From assembly GCA_030668045.1 (NCBI GenBank), contig DAOUUR010000091.1:1-7815 (forward strand): 7,815 nucleotides of DNA, written 5' to 3'. Below are positions 1 to 6,064 of the stretch, in pieces (position 1 is the first letter of the stretch; every line of letters begins with the position of its first letter). A program made the position numbers and the translations under genes. Source of the stretch: a bacterium. Its GTDB lineage: Bacteria > Zixibacteria > MSB-5A5 > GN15 > FEB-12. Below the pieces are notes generated by a model. It was not told the DNA's origin. It ran no database searches and saw only the letters and a program-made list of their open reading frames with translations.

Positions 1-196
1 CGGTGCGATCATAGATAACTCCTCGTTCGGCGGGAATCGATACTTTGCCGCTCGACTGCCGTTGGACGATCTCACTATAGCGGGGAGCCAGGAAGACTTG
101 AAACTGTATCAGACGTGCTGCGGCAATGCCAAAGAAGAGACAGATGCAGACCAGCAAGACACCCAGCCGGATTTTCTCCTGACGGGTCCGCTTCAT
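1..196 (-). CDS. ftsI: FtsI/PBP3-type septal peptidoglycan transpeptidase, N-terminal 65 codons (cut by the left window edge)
   Basis: This is the first part of a class B penicillin-binding protein, the transpeptidase that cross-links septal peptidoglycan with FtsW and the FtsQLB complex. Starting at ATG 196-194 the protein has a short basic cytoplasmic start (MKRTRQEKIR), one membrane anchor at about residues 11-27, and then periplasmic sequence. Residues 57-64 read ERGVIYDR, the conserved 'RG.I.DR' motif that opens the pedestal domain of FtsI/PBP2 proteins. The SxxK, SxN and KTG catalytic motifs lie outside the window. The start is fixed by a G-rich ribosome site (GGGGGGGAG) 4 bases upstream and by an ATGA overlap with the ftsL stop codon (positions 196-193), which suggests translational coupling. 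Position in a mraZ-rsmH-ftsL series supports ftsI. A sporulation-type paralogue (spoVD) cannot be excluded from the N-terminus alone. Confidence 0.88.
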   Translation of the reverse strand, partial: MKRTRQEKIRLGVLLVCICLFFGIAAARLIQFQVFLAPRYSEIVQRQSSGKVSIPAERGVIYDRT

Positions 197-687
197 CGGC
201 TCCCCCCCGTCAAGGCGACAGAATCAAATTTGACCGGCAAGAGTTCACCGGCACGCGCGCTTGATTCGGTAACGACCGGCATGTAACGCGCCACCCTCTC
301 CACGGCCGAGAGCATCGCCGTCCACTCATCGGTTTCGGCCTGTCTGGTTTCGCCACGGACAAGCGTGTAGAGACGGTCGGCCGTCATCGGCACCATCCCG
401 AGCGTATCGCGAGCATAGGTTTCGATTCGTGAAGCCAGCGAAAGTGAGACTATTTCGGAGTAAACCTTCTTGTAGTCGTCAATGAGAAGCTTACTGGAAT
501 TCCTGAGGTGAGAGGTTTCTTTGACCAGCTCCATTACACGCACTCGCTGCCATACATGGAAACAGGCCGCCAGCAGAACAACGGCGGTAAGAAGACCAAC
601 CGAGAAGTAGCGATGCGAGCGCAATCGATTGAAAACAGACGATCGAATATCGAGCGTTTCCTTGAACTTGCGCACCGCTGTTTTCAT
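193..687 (-). CDS. ftsL: FtsL-like septum protein (bitopic, coiled coil) with a long C-terminal tail
   Basis: This is a small bitopic protein of 164 residues in the ftsL position of the dcw cluster. FtsL pairs with FtsB and FtsQ to activate FtsWI. Visible parts are a basic cytoplasmic N-terminus (residues 1-27), one transmembrane helix (about 28-46), and a heptad-like helix (about 47-86) rich in Leu/Val/Ile. The segment RIETYARDTLGMVP (87-100) resembles the end of the FtsL/FtsB coiled coil. Residues 113-164 form a polar tail not found in short FtsL proteins such as the roughly 120-residue E. coli one. The ATG at 687-685 overlaps the rsmH stop (ATGA, 687-684), which is why I chose it over an in-frame start at 810 that would lie deep inside rsmH. 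The Shine-Dalgarno is weak (GGAG, 11 bases upstream), so coupling to rsmH translation is likely. The assignment rests on synteny and topology because FtsL sequence conservation is low. Confidence 0.78.
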   Translation of the reverse strand: MKTAVRKFKETLDIRSSVFNRLRSHRYFSVGLLTAVVLLAACFHVWQRVRVMELVKETSHLRNSSKLLIDDYKKVYSEIVSLSLASRIETYARDTLGMVPMTADRLYTLVRGETRQAETDEWTAMLSAVERVARYMPVVTESSARAGELLPVKFDSVALTGGSR

Positions 688-1634
688 ACCGCCAATTTCT
701 CCGCAACTCTTAGTCGAGCCGACCGAGCCCGAGGGTTCGCTTGCTGTTCTGATTCCTGCGGCTTGATAACGCGCCGGGTGATGGCACGAAGCTCTGGTTG
801 ATGATTGCAAACGCAGGCTGGAAATTCACGAGGGCAGATGCAGCCCTTCGATCTATCTTGAATAAACCGTTTGACGAGTCGATCCTCCAGAGAGTGATAA
901 GCAATAACTCCCAGACGACCGCCCGGATTCAACAGGTTGAGTGCTTTTGGAAGAACCGTTTCCAGGGCGTCCAACTCGCCATTGACAGCGATCCGAAAAG
1001 CCTGAAAAACTCTGGCGAGTGACTTGACTTGATACTGCCCCCGGACGGTGTCCCGAACGATTGCGGTCAGATCGGCGGTGGTGAGGATCATCCTCTGTTG
1101 TCTCTCCATGACAATGGCCCGGGCCAGCCGGGCTGCGTTCCTCTCTTCCCCAAATCGGCGAATGATCCCGGAGAGTTCCTTCTCCTCCAGCGCGTTGATC
1201 AAGTCGGCCGCCGTTCTCCCTCCGGCATCAGGATCAAACCTCATGTCCAGCGGGCTGTCATGCCGGAAAGAAAACCCCCGCTCGGGGTCATCCAACTGGC
1301 GGGACGAAAGACCGAGATCAAGCAGGATCCCGTCGAATGCTCTCTCTCCAAACTGGCCAACTACGGTATCAATCTCTGCGTAGTTAACCGTTACCGCAGT
1401 TCGAAACTGGTGGACATCTTTCAGATTCTGGATGGTCGCGGCAACCGCCTCGGCGTCACGATCAACACCATAGAGACGAGCCGACTGACCCAGAGCTTGC
1501 GAAAGTGCCCTAAGGTGCCCCCCCATCCCGACAGTCAGATCAAGATAGGCGCCTTCAGAATCAGATATTAACTGGGCCACCACCTCTGCCGTCATGACAG
1601 GGAGGTGGCTGGAATTATTCTGACTCGCTGCCAT
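684..1634 (-). CDS. rsmH: 16S rRNA (cytosine(1402)-N4)-methyltransferase RsmH (MraW)
   Basis: RsmH uses S-adenosylmethionine to methylate N4 of C1402 in the 16S rRNA decoding centre. With the ATG at 1634 the protein has 316 residues, the usual family length. Motifs in order are HLPVM (10-14), the start signature of the family; the SAM-binding loop DLTVGMGGH (32-40, motif I); the central ILLDLGLSSRQLDDPERGFS block followed by PLDMRFD; and YHSLEDRLVK (246-255). A C-terminal Cys cluster (265, 267, 274, 276) is followed by the basic NPRARSARLR tail. All family signatures are intact, so it should be active. The start lies inside the mraZ end (20-bp overlap). An AGGAG lies directly against this ATG with no spacer, and an in-frame TTG at 1658 would add eight residues, so the exact start is uncertain. 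The gene's position between mraZ and ftsL is canonical. Confidence 0.97.
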   Translation of the reverse strand: MAASQNNSSHLPVMTAEVVAQLISDSEGAYLDLTVGMGGHLRALSQALGQSARLYGVDRDAEAVAATIQNLKDVHQFRTAVTVNYAEIDTVVGQFGERAFDGILLDLGLSSRQLDDPERGFSFRHDSPLDMRFDPDAGGRTAADLINALEEKELSGIIRRFGEERNAARLARAIVMERQQRMILTTADLTAIVRDTVRGQYQVKSLARVFQAFRIAVNGELDALETVLPKALNLLNPGGRLGVIAYHSLEDRLVKRFIQDRSKGCICPREFPACVCNHQPELRAITRRVIKPQESEQQANPRARSARLRVAEKLAV

Positions 1635-2088
1635 CTCCTGAAAACATTCGCTCTGCAACCTCTTCGTAGCTTCCGGCGAACTGATCGAGATAGTACCGAT
1701 AATGCTCCGGATTCCAAATCTCGATCCAACGGTTTACACCGATAACGGCCAGCTCTTTTTTGAGGCCAGCTTCGCCAATGAGGTGGGCAGGTACAAGAAT
1801 GCGACCAGTACGATCGGGGGTCACTACAGCCGCCGCCGAATAAAACCGACGACTGAAGAATCGAAAATCCTTCTTTGTAAAATTAAGGGAAGAAAGGCGG
1901 GCTTGAATCGCTTCCCATTCGACCGCGGGATATAGGCTGAGGCAGCCTTCAAGTCCCTTTGTAAGTATCAGATCACCCTCGAGAAGCGGCTTTTTTGACG
2001 CTCCCCTGACACTGCGAAGCTTGGCCGGGAGAGCAAATCTACCCTTGCCGTCGAGTGTGGTCTGGTACTGGCCGTAGAAGCCTGTCAA
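1615..2088 (-). CDS. mraZ: MraZ, transcriptional regulator of the division/cell wall cluster
   Basis: MraZ is a ring-forming DNA-binding protein with two SpoVT/AbrB-like halves that represses its own dcw operon. The 157-residue reading shows the first half at residues 3-21 (GFYGQY...LDGKGRFALP) and the second at about 92-100 (DRTGRILVP), the paired 'D..GR...P' signatures of the family. I chose the TTG start at 2088-2086 because it gives the normal family length and N-terminus. It is also preceded by a strong GGAGG at a 5-base spacing. An in-frame ATG at 2136 (173 residues, G-run upstream) and a TTG at 2160 (181 residues) are alternatives, but they would place the likely MraZ operator inside the coding region. 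The gene leads the dcw series and overlaps rsmH by 20 bp. The C-terminal tail is Ser/Glu-rich. Confidence 0.95.
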   Translation of the reverse strand: MTGFYGQYQTTLDGKGRFALPAKLRSVRGASKKPLLEGDLILTKGLEGCLSLYPAVEWEAIQARLSSLNFTKKDFRFFSRRFYSAAAVVTPDRTGRILVPAHLIGEAGLKKELAVIGVNRWIEIWNPEHYRYYLDQFAGSYEEVAERMFSGDGSESE

Positions 2089-2098
2089 TAATTCCTCC
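2086..2098 (-). promoter_or_regulatory. Ribosome binding site and TTG start that decide the mraZ N-terminus
   Basis: Reading the minus strand, GGAGG occupies 2098-2094, followed by a 5-base AT spacer and TTG at 2088-2086. This is the best Shine-Dalgarno in front of any in-frame start of mraZ. The resulting protein begins at the family's conserved GFYGQY segment. The GGAGG overlaps the last repeat of the proposed MraZ operator. Confidence 0.6.
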
Positions 2099-2119
2099 AC
2101 TTCATCCCACTTAACACCA
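2095..2119 (-). promoter_or_regulatory. Candidate MraZ operator: three TGGNN repeats at exact 10-bp period
   Basis: On the minus strand TGGTG (2119-2115), TGGGA (2109-2105) and TGGAG (2099-2095) are each separated by exactly 5 bases. The last two sit in a longer direct repeat, AAGTGG at 2112-2107 and 2102-2097. The known E. coli MraZ site is three TGGGN boxes separated by 5-bp spacers upstream of mraZ, so both number and spacing agree, although only one box fits TGGGN exactly. A further TGGGG lies upstream at 2150-2146, 31 bp from the first box and slightly out of phase. The last box overlaps the mraZ Shine-Dalgarno, so bound MraZ would sit on the region just before its own start codon. That these repeats are the binding site is an inference. 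Confidence 0.5.
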
Positions 2120-2175
2120 ATAATATGATCGAACATCACATTTTCCCCCACCAAAGTCAAGTGATTTCTGGGCCT

Positions 2176-2215
2176 GAATTAAAATAAATACGTCCCTTAA
2201 CTCTCAATATCTCAA
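2176..2215 (-). promoter_or_regulatory. AT-rich segment, weak candidate for the dcw (mraZ) promoter
   Basis: This is the most AT-rich part of the intergenic region. On the minus strand it has two TTGAGA hexamers (2215-2210 and 2207-2202) followed by an AT run that includes TATTTA (2190-2185) and TTTTAA (2184-2179). TTGAGA at 2207 with a 17-base spacer to TTTTAA is the best pair, but the -10 match is poor. It lies 60-120 bp upstream of the operator and start, where a dcw promoter is expected. Support is weak and the transcription start is unknown. Confidence 0.22.
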
Positions 2216-2252
2216 CAAGTAATGACGGTTTCATATTATTGTTTCCGTAACC

Positions 2253-2342
2253 TGTTGGGGTTGGGTCAGCACCGGCGGAAATATTTTCCTTCGGCCTGAA
2301 ACTGTACTTGTGCAAGCCCCAACAATCTATGGGGTTAGCCCC
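2253..2342. other. Nest of inverted repeats in the divergent intergenic region (possible structured leader RNA)
   Basis: The gene-free stretch 2089-2517 holds several nested repeats here. TGTTGGGG (2253-2260) pairs perfectly with CCCCAACA (2317-2324). Inside are a GGAAA/TTTCC hairpin (2277-2281 with 2285-2289, loop TAT) and a CTT/AAG hairpin (2307-2309 with 2314-2316). Next to the outer stem, GGGG (2331-2334) can pair either with CCCC 2317-2320 or with CCCC 2339-2342 (loop TTAG), so several pairings exclude one another. Read as RNA this resembles a three-way junction with a switchable stem, but no known riboswitch consensus is recognised and no U-run follows. It could serve either leader, act as DNA-level protein sites, or be chance. 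I recognise no gene in the rest of the intergenic region. Confidence 0.3.
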
Positions 2343-2352
2343 GCATGATTCG

Positions 2353-2381
2353 TTGACAGCAAGGAAGAATCAGTTCAGAAT
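2353..2381 (+). promoter_or_regulatory. Candidate sigma70-type promoter for the C25 protease gene
   Basis: TTGACA (2353-2358) is a perfect -35 hexamer. With a 17-base spacer it is followed by CAGAAT (2376-2381), which matches four of six -10 positions. This would give a leader of roughly 130 bases before the ATG at 2518. The candidate -10 is the whole loop between CAGTT and AACTG, a possible operator. FCB bacteria often use a different promoter consensus, so this is tentative. Confidence 0.3.
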
Positions 2382-2386
2382 AACTG
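2371..2386. repeat. Short inverted repeat around the candidate -10 element
   Basis: CAGTT (2371-2375) and AACTG (2382-2386) are perfect inverted copies separated by CAGAAT, the candidate -10 of the protease promoter. The arrangement would suit a dimeric repressor, but arms of 5 bp are short enough to arise by chance. Confidence 0.25.
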
Positions 2387-2517
2387 GCGAGGTGCGACTG
2401 TAATCTCCTGTTACACAACTCATTAGACCGCTCCATCACGAAACCCCCGACCCCAGACCGTCAGGGCAGGTCACTTGCAATTAATAGTGCTGTTCAGGAT
2501 GAAACGAGGATAGAGCG

Positions 2518-4827
2518 ATGAAGACCTGGCTGTATTTTGCAGCAATAATTATTTGCATGGCAGTTGCGACCGGAGCGACTGAGAAGGCAACACTTGAGTT
2601 TTCTCTCTCGGATTTGACTTTCGACCGATCGACCGCCACTGTCAGCTATTTCGGTTTTGAGCCTGAGCGGTCGGCAACCGGAATCAATCTGGCTGTCGGT
2701 TCGTTCTATGTCGAATTGCTAACTGAGGAACTACCGGCCGATATTTCGTTCTCTGTGATTGCACCGACCGTGATTGATTCTGTCGGGATTAAGGTACAAC
2801 GACCCGACGAAGTGACCTCCGAAAACGGCACCTACGATCACATCATTCCGTCATTTACAAGCGAGCGCGCTGGCACCAGCCCGGTGACTGTCTCAGGGCA
2901 GATCATTCGGGGCGGCCTTCGTTATGCGTGTGTAGACATCTATCCGGTCCATCTTGATAAAACCGGCTTGATGATCTTTAATTCAGCAATCGAGCTCCGC
3001 GTTGGTGAACGAATCCTTGAACCTGACCAGTTGCTCACTCACGAGCAGATCAATGGGGTCCCCGAAAATGTTTTTGCCGGTTCCACTGGAGAGTCGGGTG
3101 CTGATCGTTATCTGATAGTTGCAGGAAGTGATTTTCTGGACGAGCTCCAACGATTGAAGAACTATCGCGTGGCGACCGGATACGATGCTGACATAGTTTC
3201 AATCGATGATGTCCTGAGCCAATCATCCGGTCTTGACGATGCCGAGAAGCTTCGGGAGTATCTCAAGACATACTATCAGGATGGTGGCCGGTTCGTGTTG
3301 CTCGCTGGCGATGAGACTGTCATTCCGATTCGTTACACTTACCATTGGTCGGTTGATTATGTACCTGACCTCAGCGATCAGATGGTCTGCGACTTATACT
3401 ATGCCGATCTGTCGAGTGATTGGAATATCGACGGCGACAGTGTTTGGGGCGAACGTGATGTCGACCTGAGAAATCTTGACCCAGAGTTGAATGTTGGACG
3501 GCTGCCGTTTGACAACGAGACCGAGGTCGCCAACTATATTGATAAGCTGATCGCCTATGAAACCAATCCTGGGGCGGGCGACACCGACTACCTGATCCGA
3601 ACTTTCTTCTTCTCCGCCGATCAGATGCGAGATTACTCGGAAGGCGGCCAGCATGGGCGAATATCTTCGGCGTATCCGGATTATTTTGCGGTCGATACAG
3701 TCAACGGCGTTGAATGTTCCTCTGGCTTTGATACCGATCCAACCAATGCCTCAGGCCGCGACCTGATGGCAACCCTTGCCGAAGGGTACGGCATTGTCAA
3801 CATGCTGGCTCATGGACGCACGGACGGAATCTCCGTACGAAGCAATGGATACAACAATTGGCCGAAGTCTCTTTTTCTCTCGGAGTCCAACGACATCACC
3901 CACGGTTCATTTCTCGATCTGGAACCGAACGGGAGAACATCATTTTACTATTCGTTGGGATGTGACAACGGAGGGTACGATCTTGATCAGCCGCCTATGA
4001 ACCAACCAGCGTCAAACATGGTGCAGATATTGCTTGGTCTTAAGGATGCAGGCGCGGTCGGTTTTGTGGCTTATTCCAGGTGGGGCTGGGTAGCTTCGAG
4101 CCACTACCTTCAGAAAGCATACTTCGATTCGCTTTTTGCACATCCGGAGCTACCGGCCATCGAGGCTATGTACAAATCTCAAGCGGCCTGCTATGTTTAC
4201 CGCGATCTGATTTATGGCCAGGGATTCTTCGGCGATCCGGCTATCAAAGTCTACACATCGGCACCGGAGGATCTGTCGGTTGAGATCGTCTATCACCAGT
4301 ACGAAACAAATGTCCGCGCTATCTCCGATGGTGAATCAATAGACGGCTGCCGCGTCATCCTAAGTGATAGTTCCGGCTTTGTCTCCGAGTATGCGACCGG
4401 TCCAGATGGCACGGTATCAATAGAAGAATCAATTGTGCTGGGTCGTACATACATGGTCACGGCACTGATGGCAGGGCACACTGTCGGCCAGAAGCAGTTC
4501 GTCGCCTCTATCGCCGCCGATGTTGGCGATCATTCTCCCTCGCTCCCCGAATCGTTCGCACTTGCACAGAACTATCCCAACCCATTTAACCCGACCACGA
4601 CGGTGGCTTTTGATCTCCCGGAACGGTGTATTGTAAAACTCTCGGTCTTCAATCTTTTGGGGCAGGAAATAGTCACTCTTGTCGACAGGGCCTTCCCAGC
4701 CGGATCACATGAAGTTATCTGGAATGGTCGTAATAATTCAGGTATGCCTGTGGCCAGTGGCGTGTACTTCTATCGTCTGGAAACTGGATCGTTTACGGCT
4801 GTCAGGAAGATGGTTCTTCTGAAATGA
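2518..4827 (+). CDS. Secreted gingipain-like cysteine protease (peptidase family C25) with T9SS C-terminal sorting domain
   Basis: This 769-residue protein is a predicted exported cysteine protease of the C25 (gingipain) family. Residues 1-20 are a Sec signal peptide with a hydrophobic core and probable cleavage near GA/TEK. Residues about 21-190 look like the C25 propeptide region. The catalytic region runs from about RYLIVAG (197) to GFFGDPAIKVY (about 570-580). It includes LAGDE (262-266), the LNVGRLPFDNETE block, the catalytic His in MLAHGRTDG (H432) and the catalytic Cys in SLGCDNGGYD (C482), matching the family's HG...C order. An Ig-like or carboxypeptidase-regulatory-like linker follows (about 586-670). 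Last is the Por sorting domain (682-769), opening with LAQNYPNPFNP and ending in VRKMVLLK. The start has GAGGA 7 bases upstream. The gene is divergent from mraZ and convergent with the glycosyltransferase gene, overlapping it by 26 bp. The substrate and any Arg/Lys specificity cannot be read from sequence. Secretion by T9SS is inferred from the C-terminus because no por/gld gene is in view. Confidence 0.93.
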   Translation: MKTWLYFAAIIICMAVATGATEKATLEFSLSDLTFDRSTATVSYFGFEPERSATGINLAVGSFYVELLTEELPADISFSVIAPTVIDSVGIKVQRPDEVTSENGTYDHIIPSFTSERAGTSPVTVSGQIIRGGLRYACVDIYPVHLDKTGLMIFNSAIELRVGERILEPDQLLTHEQINGVPENVFAGSTGESGADRYLIVAGSDFLDELQRLKNYRVATGYDADIVSIDDVLSQSSGLDDAEKLREYLKTYYQDGGRFVLLAGDETVIPIRYTYHWSVDYVPDLSDQMVCDLYYADLSSDWNIDGDSVWGERDVDLRNLDPELNVGRLPFDNETEVANYIDKLIAYETNPGAGDTDYLIRTFFFSADQMRDYSEGGQHGRISSAYPDYFAVDTVNGVECSSGFDTDPTNASGRDLMATLAEGYGIVNMLAHGRTDGISVRSNGYNNWPKSLFLSESNDITHGSFLDLEPNGRTSFYYSLGCDNGGYDLDQPPMNQPASNMVQILLGLKDAGAVGFVAYSRWGWVASSHYLQKAYFDSLFAHPELPAIEAMYKSQAACYVYRDLIYGQGFFGDPAIKVYTSAPEDLSVEIVYHQYETNVRAISDGESIDGCRVILSDSSGFVSEYATGPDGTVSIEESIVLGRTYMVTALMAGHTVGQKQFVASIAADVGDHSPSLPESFALAQNYPNPFNPTTTVAFDLPERCIVKLSVFNLLGQEIVTLVDRAFPAGSHEVIWNGRNNSGMPVASGVYFYRLETGSFTAVRKMVLLK

Positions 4828-6064
4828 TTCGATCCAGCAAGTCCGCAAATTGATCGACCATCTTCTCCGATGAATACTTGAGCGCGTATTCCGGTAAGAC
4901 AGCAATATCAAGTTCGCCTGCCAGGTATCTTTGTGTAAGCTTCGCAGTATAATCAGCCGCTTCACTTAGAGATGAATCATCGAAACAAAACCCGCATCCG
5001 GCGCCGTCTATCAAAGCTGCGATCTCACTAACGGATGGCACCGCCGCCAACAGGGGACGACCGGATGCTAAGAGGTTGAAGATTCGAGCAGTCGTGATAC
5101 CTTTCTCATTGTCAAACGGCAGGCCGAGATAGAAAAGTGCGCAACCCGAAAGGACGTTATTGACATCGATACGCGGCACATAACCTCGACAATCGCAGAT
5201 TCCTGTCATGTTATATGTTTCGAGATTATCAAAGAGCCACTTGTGGCTGACATCGCCCGCTTGCAACAGACTGATCTTCCCAAACAAGTCAGGAGAGTTG
5301 TCCCTGATACGCGCCAACACTTTCAATAACGGTTCAACCGGATAGAACTTGTTGAAAGTACCGAACAGCCCAATCGTAAAGCGATCATTCTGCTCCAGCG
5401 GTTGCCATTGTTGCGCCAGTTGTGAATCGTAGCTGTTGGGTATAACTGTCGCCGCGTCAACATAATCGGCGATAGACTTGTTCGCGGAGGTAACAACAGC
5501 AGCTTCTTTTTCGATTGTGTACAGAAGGCTGTGGGCGCGGTCGATGGAGTGCTGCGATGAATACCAATCCTCCGGTTTGAAAGCGGTCCAGTAGTCACGG
5601 AAATCGGCAATCCACGGCAGGTCGAACTGGCGGGCCAATGTTCTGGCAACAAGGTGCGCCGACACCGGCGGCGATGTTGAGATGATAGCGTCGTAACGTT
5701 TGTTAGTAGCAAGCGTGGTTCCGAATCGGGTAGCTTTCCGCACCCATCCAATCTTCGAATCTGGAAAAAAGCGGTCCGCTATCGCCCGCGCTTTTTCGAT
5801 ACTCGTGCTCTTGACTTTCCGAGCGCCCAGCAGATACATCAAACGCTGCGGATCAAATGAACCGGAACGATATATGACGGACTGATCAATCCCCTCCAGT
5901 AGCGAACGTTCGTAAACTCGATAGGTAACCGGTTTGACAGTGAGGACATGACACTCGTAGCCGCGGCTCGCCAATCCCCGCATCAACGCCAACGGTCGGC
6001 CCACACCGGCACCGCCGAGCGGCGGGAAATAGTAGGCGACGAGCAGGACTTTGCGTCTAGTCAT
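4802..6064 (-). CDS. GT4-type glycosyltransferase, last gene in view of a surface polysaccharide operon
   Basis: This is a retaining, GT-B-fold glycosyltransferase of 420 residues that probably transfers a sugar from a nucleotide donor to a lipid-linked or growing glycan on the inner membrane. The N-terminal domain opens with KVLLVAYYFPPLGGAGVGR (5-23), the glycine-rich acceptor-side loop typical of GT4 enzymes. The C-terminal Rossmann half has the FTIGLFGTFNKF strand and the TARIFNLLASGRPLLA segment. At the Glu usually seen in the 'KlFEYLASG' form of this donor-site motif the protein has Asn (N330), which may change donor handling. ATG 6064 has GGGAG at a good spacing and overlaps the preceding gene by 8 bp. 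A TTG at 6079 would add five residues. Donor and acceptor are not predictable. The 3' end overlaps the C25 gene tail-to-tail by 26 bp, and no terminator is visible. Confidence 0.9.
   Translation of the reverse strand: MTRRKVLLVAYYFPPLGGAGVGRPLALMRGLASRGYECHVLTVKPVTYRVYERSLLEGIDQSVIYRSGSFDPQRLMYLLGARKVKSTSIEKARAIADRFFPDSKIGWVRKATRFGTTLATNKRYDAIISTSPPVSAHLVARTLARQFDLPWIADFRDYWTAFKPEDWYSSQHSIDRAHSLLYTIEKEAAVVTSANKSIADYVDAATVIPNSYDSQLAQQWQPLEQNDRFTIGLFGTFNKFYPVEPLLKVLARIRDNSPDLFGKISLLQAGDVSHKWLFDNLETYNMTGICDCRGYVPRIDVNNVLSGCALFYLGLPFDNEKGITTARIFNLLASGRPLLAAVPSVSEIAALIDGAGCGFCFDDSSLSEAADYTAKLTQRYLAGELDIAVLPEYALKYSSEKMVDQFADLLDRIISEEPSS

Noticed and set aside
688..810. In-frame upstream extension of the ftsL frame (possible 205-residue protein)
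   Set aside because: The added 41 codons lie inside rsmH and read as low-complexity Ser/Cys/His-rich sequence. The ATGA junction at 687-684 gives a far better start.
1029..1571. Open frame of 180 codons on the plus strand
   Set aside because: It is fully antisense to rsmH, whose motifs are intact. The translation shows no recognisable domain and no good ribosome site.
2157..2234. 25-codon minus-strand open frame (MKPSLLVEILRVK...) upstream of mraZ, considered as a leader peptide
   Set aside because: There is no clear Shine-Dalgarno, no run of regulatory codons and no attenuator hairpin after it. An open frame of this length is expected by chance.
2251..2278. G-rich stretch considered as a G-quadruplex
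   Set aside because: Only two G-runs are 3 or longer and the remaining ones are pairs, so a stable four-tract quadruplex is not supported.
2331..2350. GGGGTTAGCCCC hairpin considered as an intrinsic terminator
   Set aside because: No U-run follows on either strand, and the stem is only 4 bp. It is better treated as part of the repeat nest.
5323..5751. Open frame of 142 codons on the minus strand in another frame of the glycosyltransferase gene
   Set aside because: Its Ser/Thr/Arg/Leu-rich composition is typical of a frame-shifted shadow, and it lies wholly inside a well-supported gene on the same strand.
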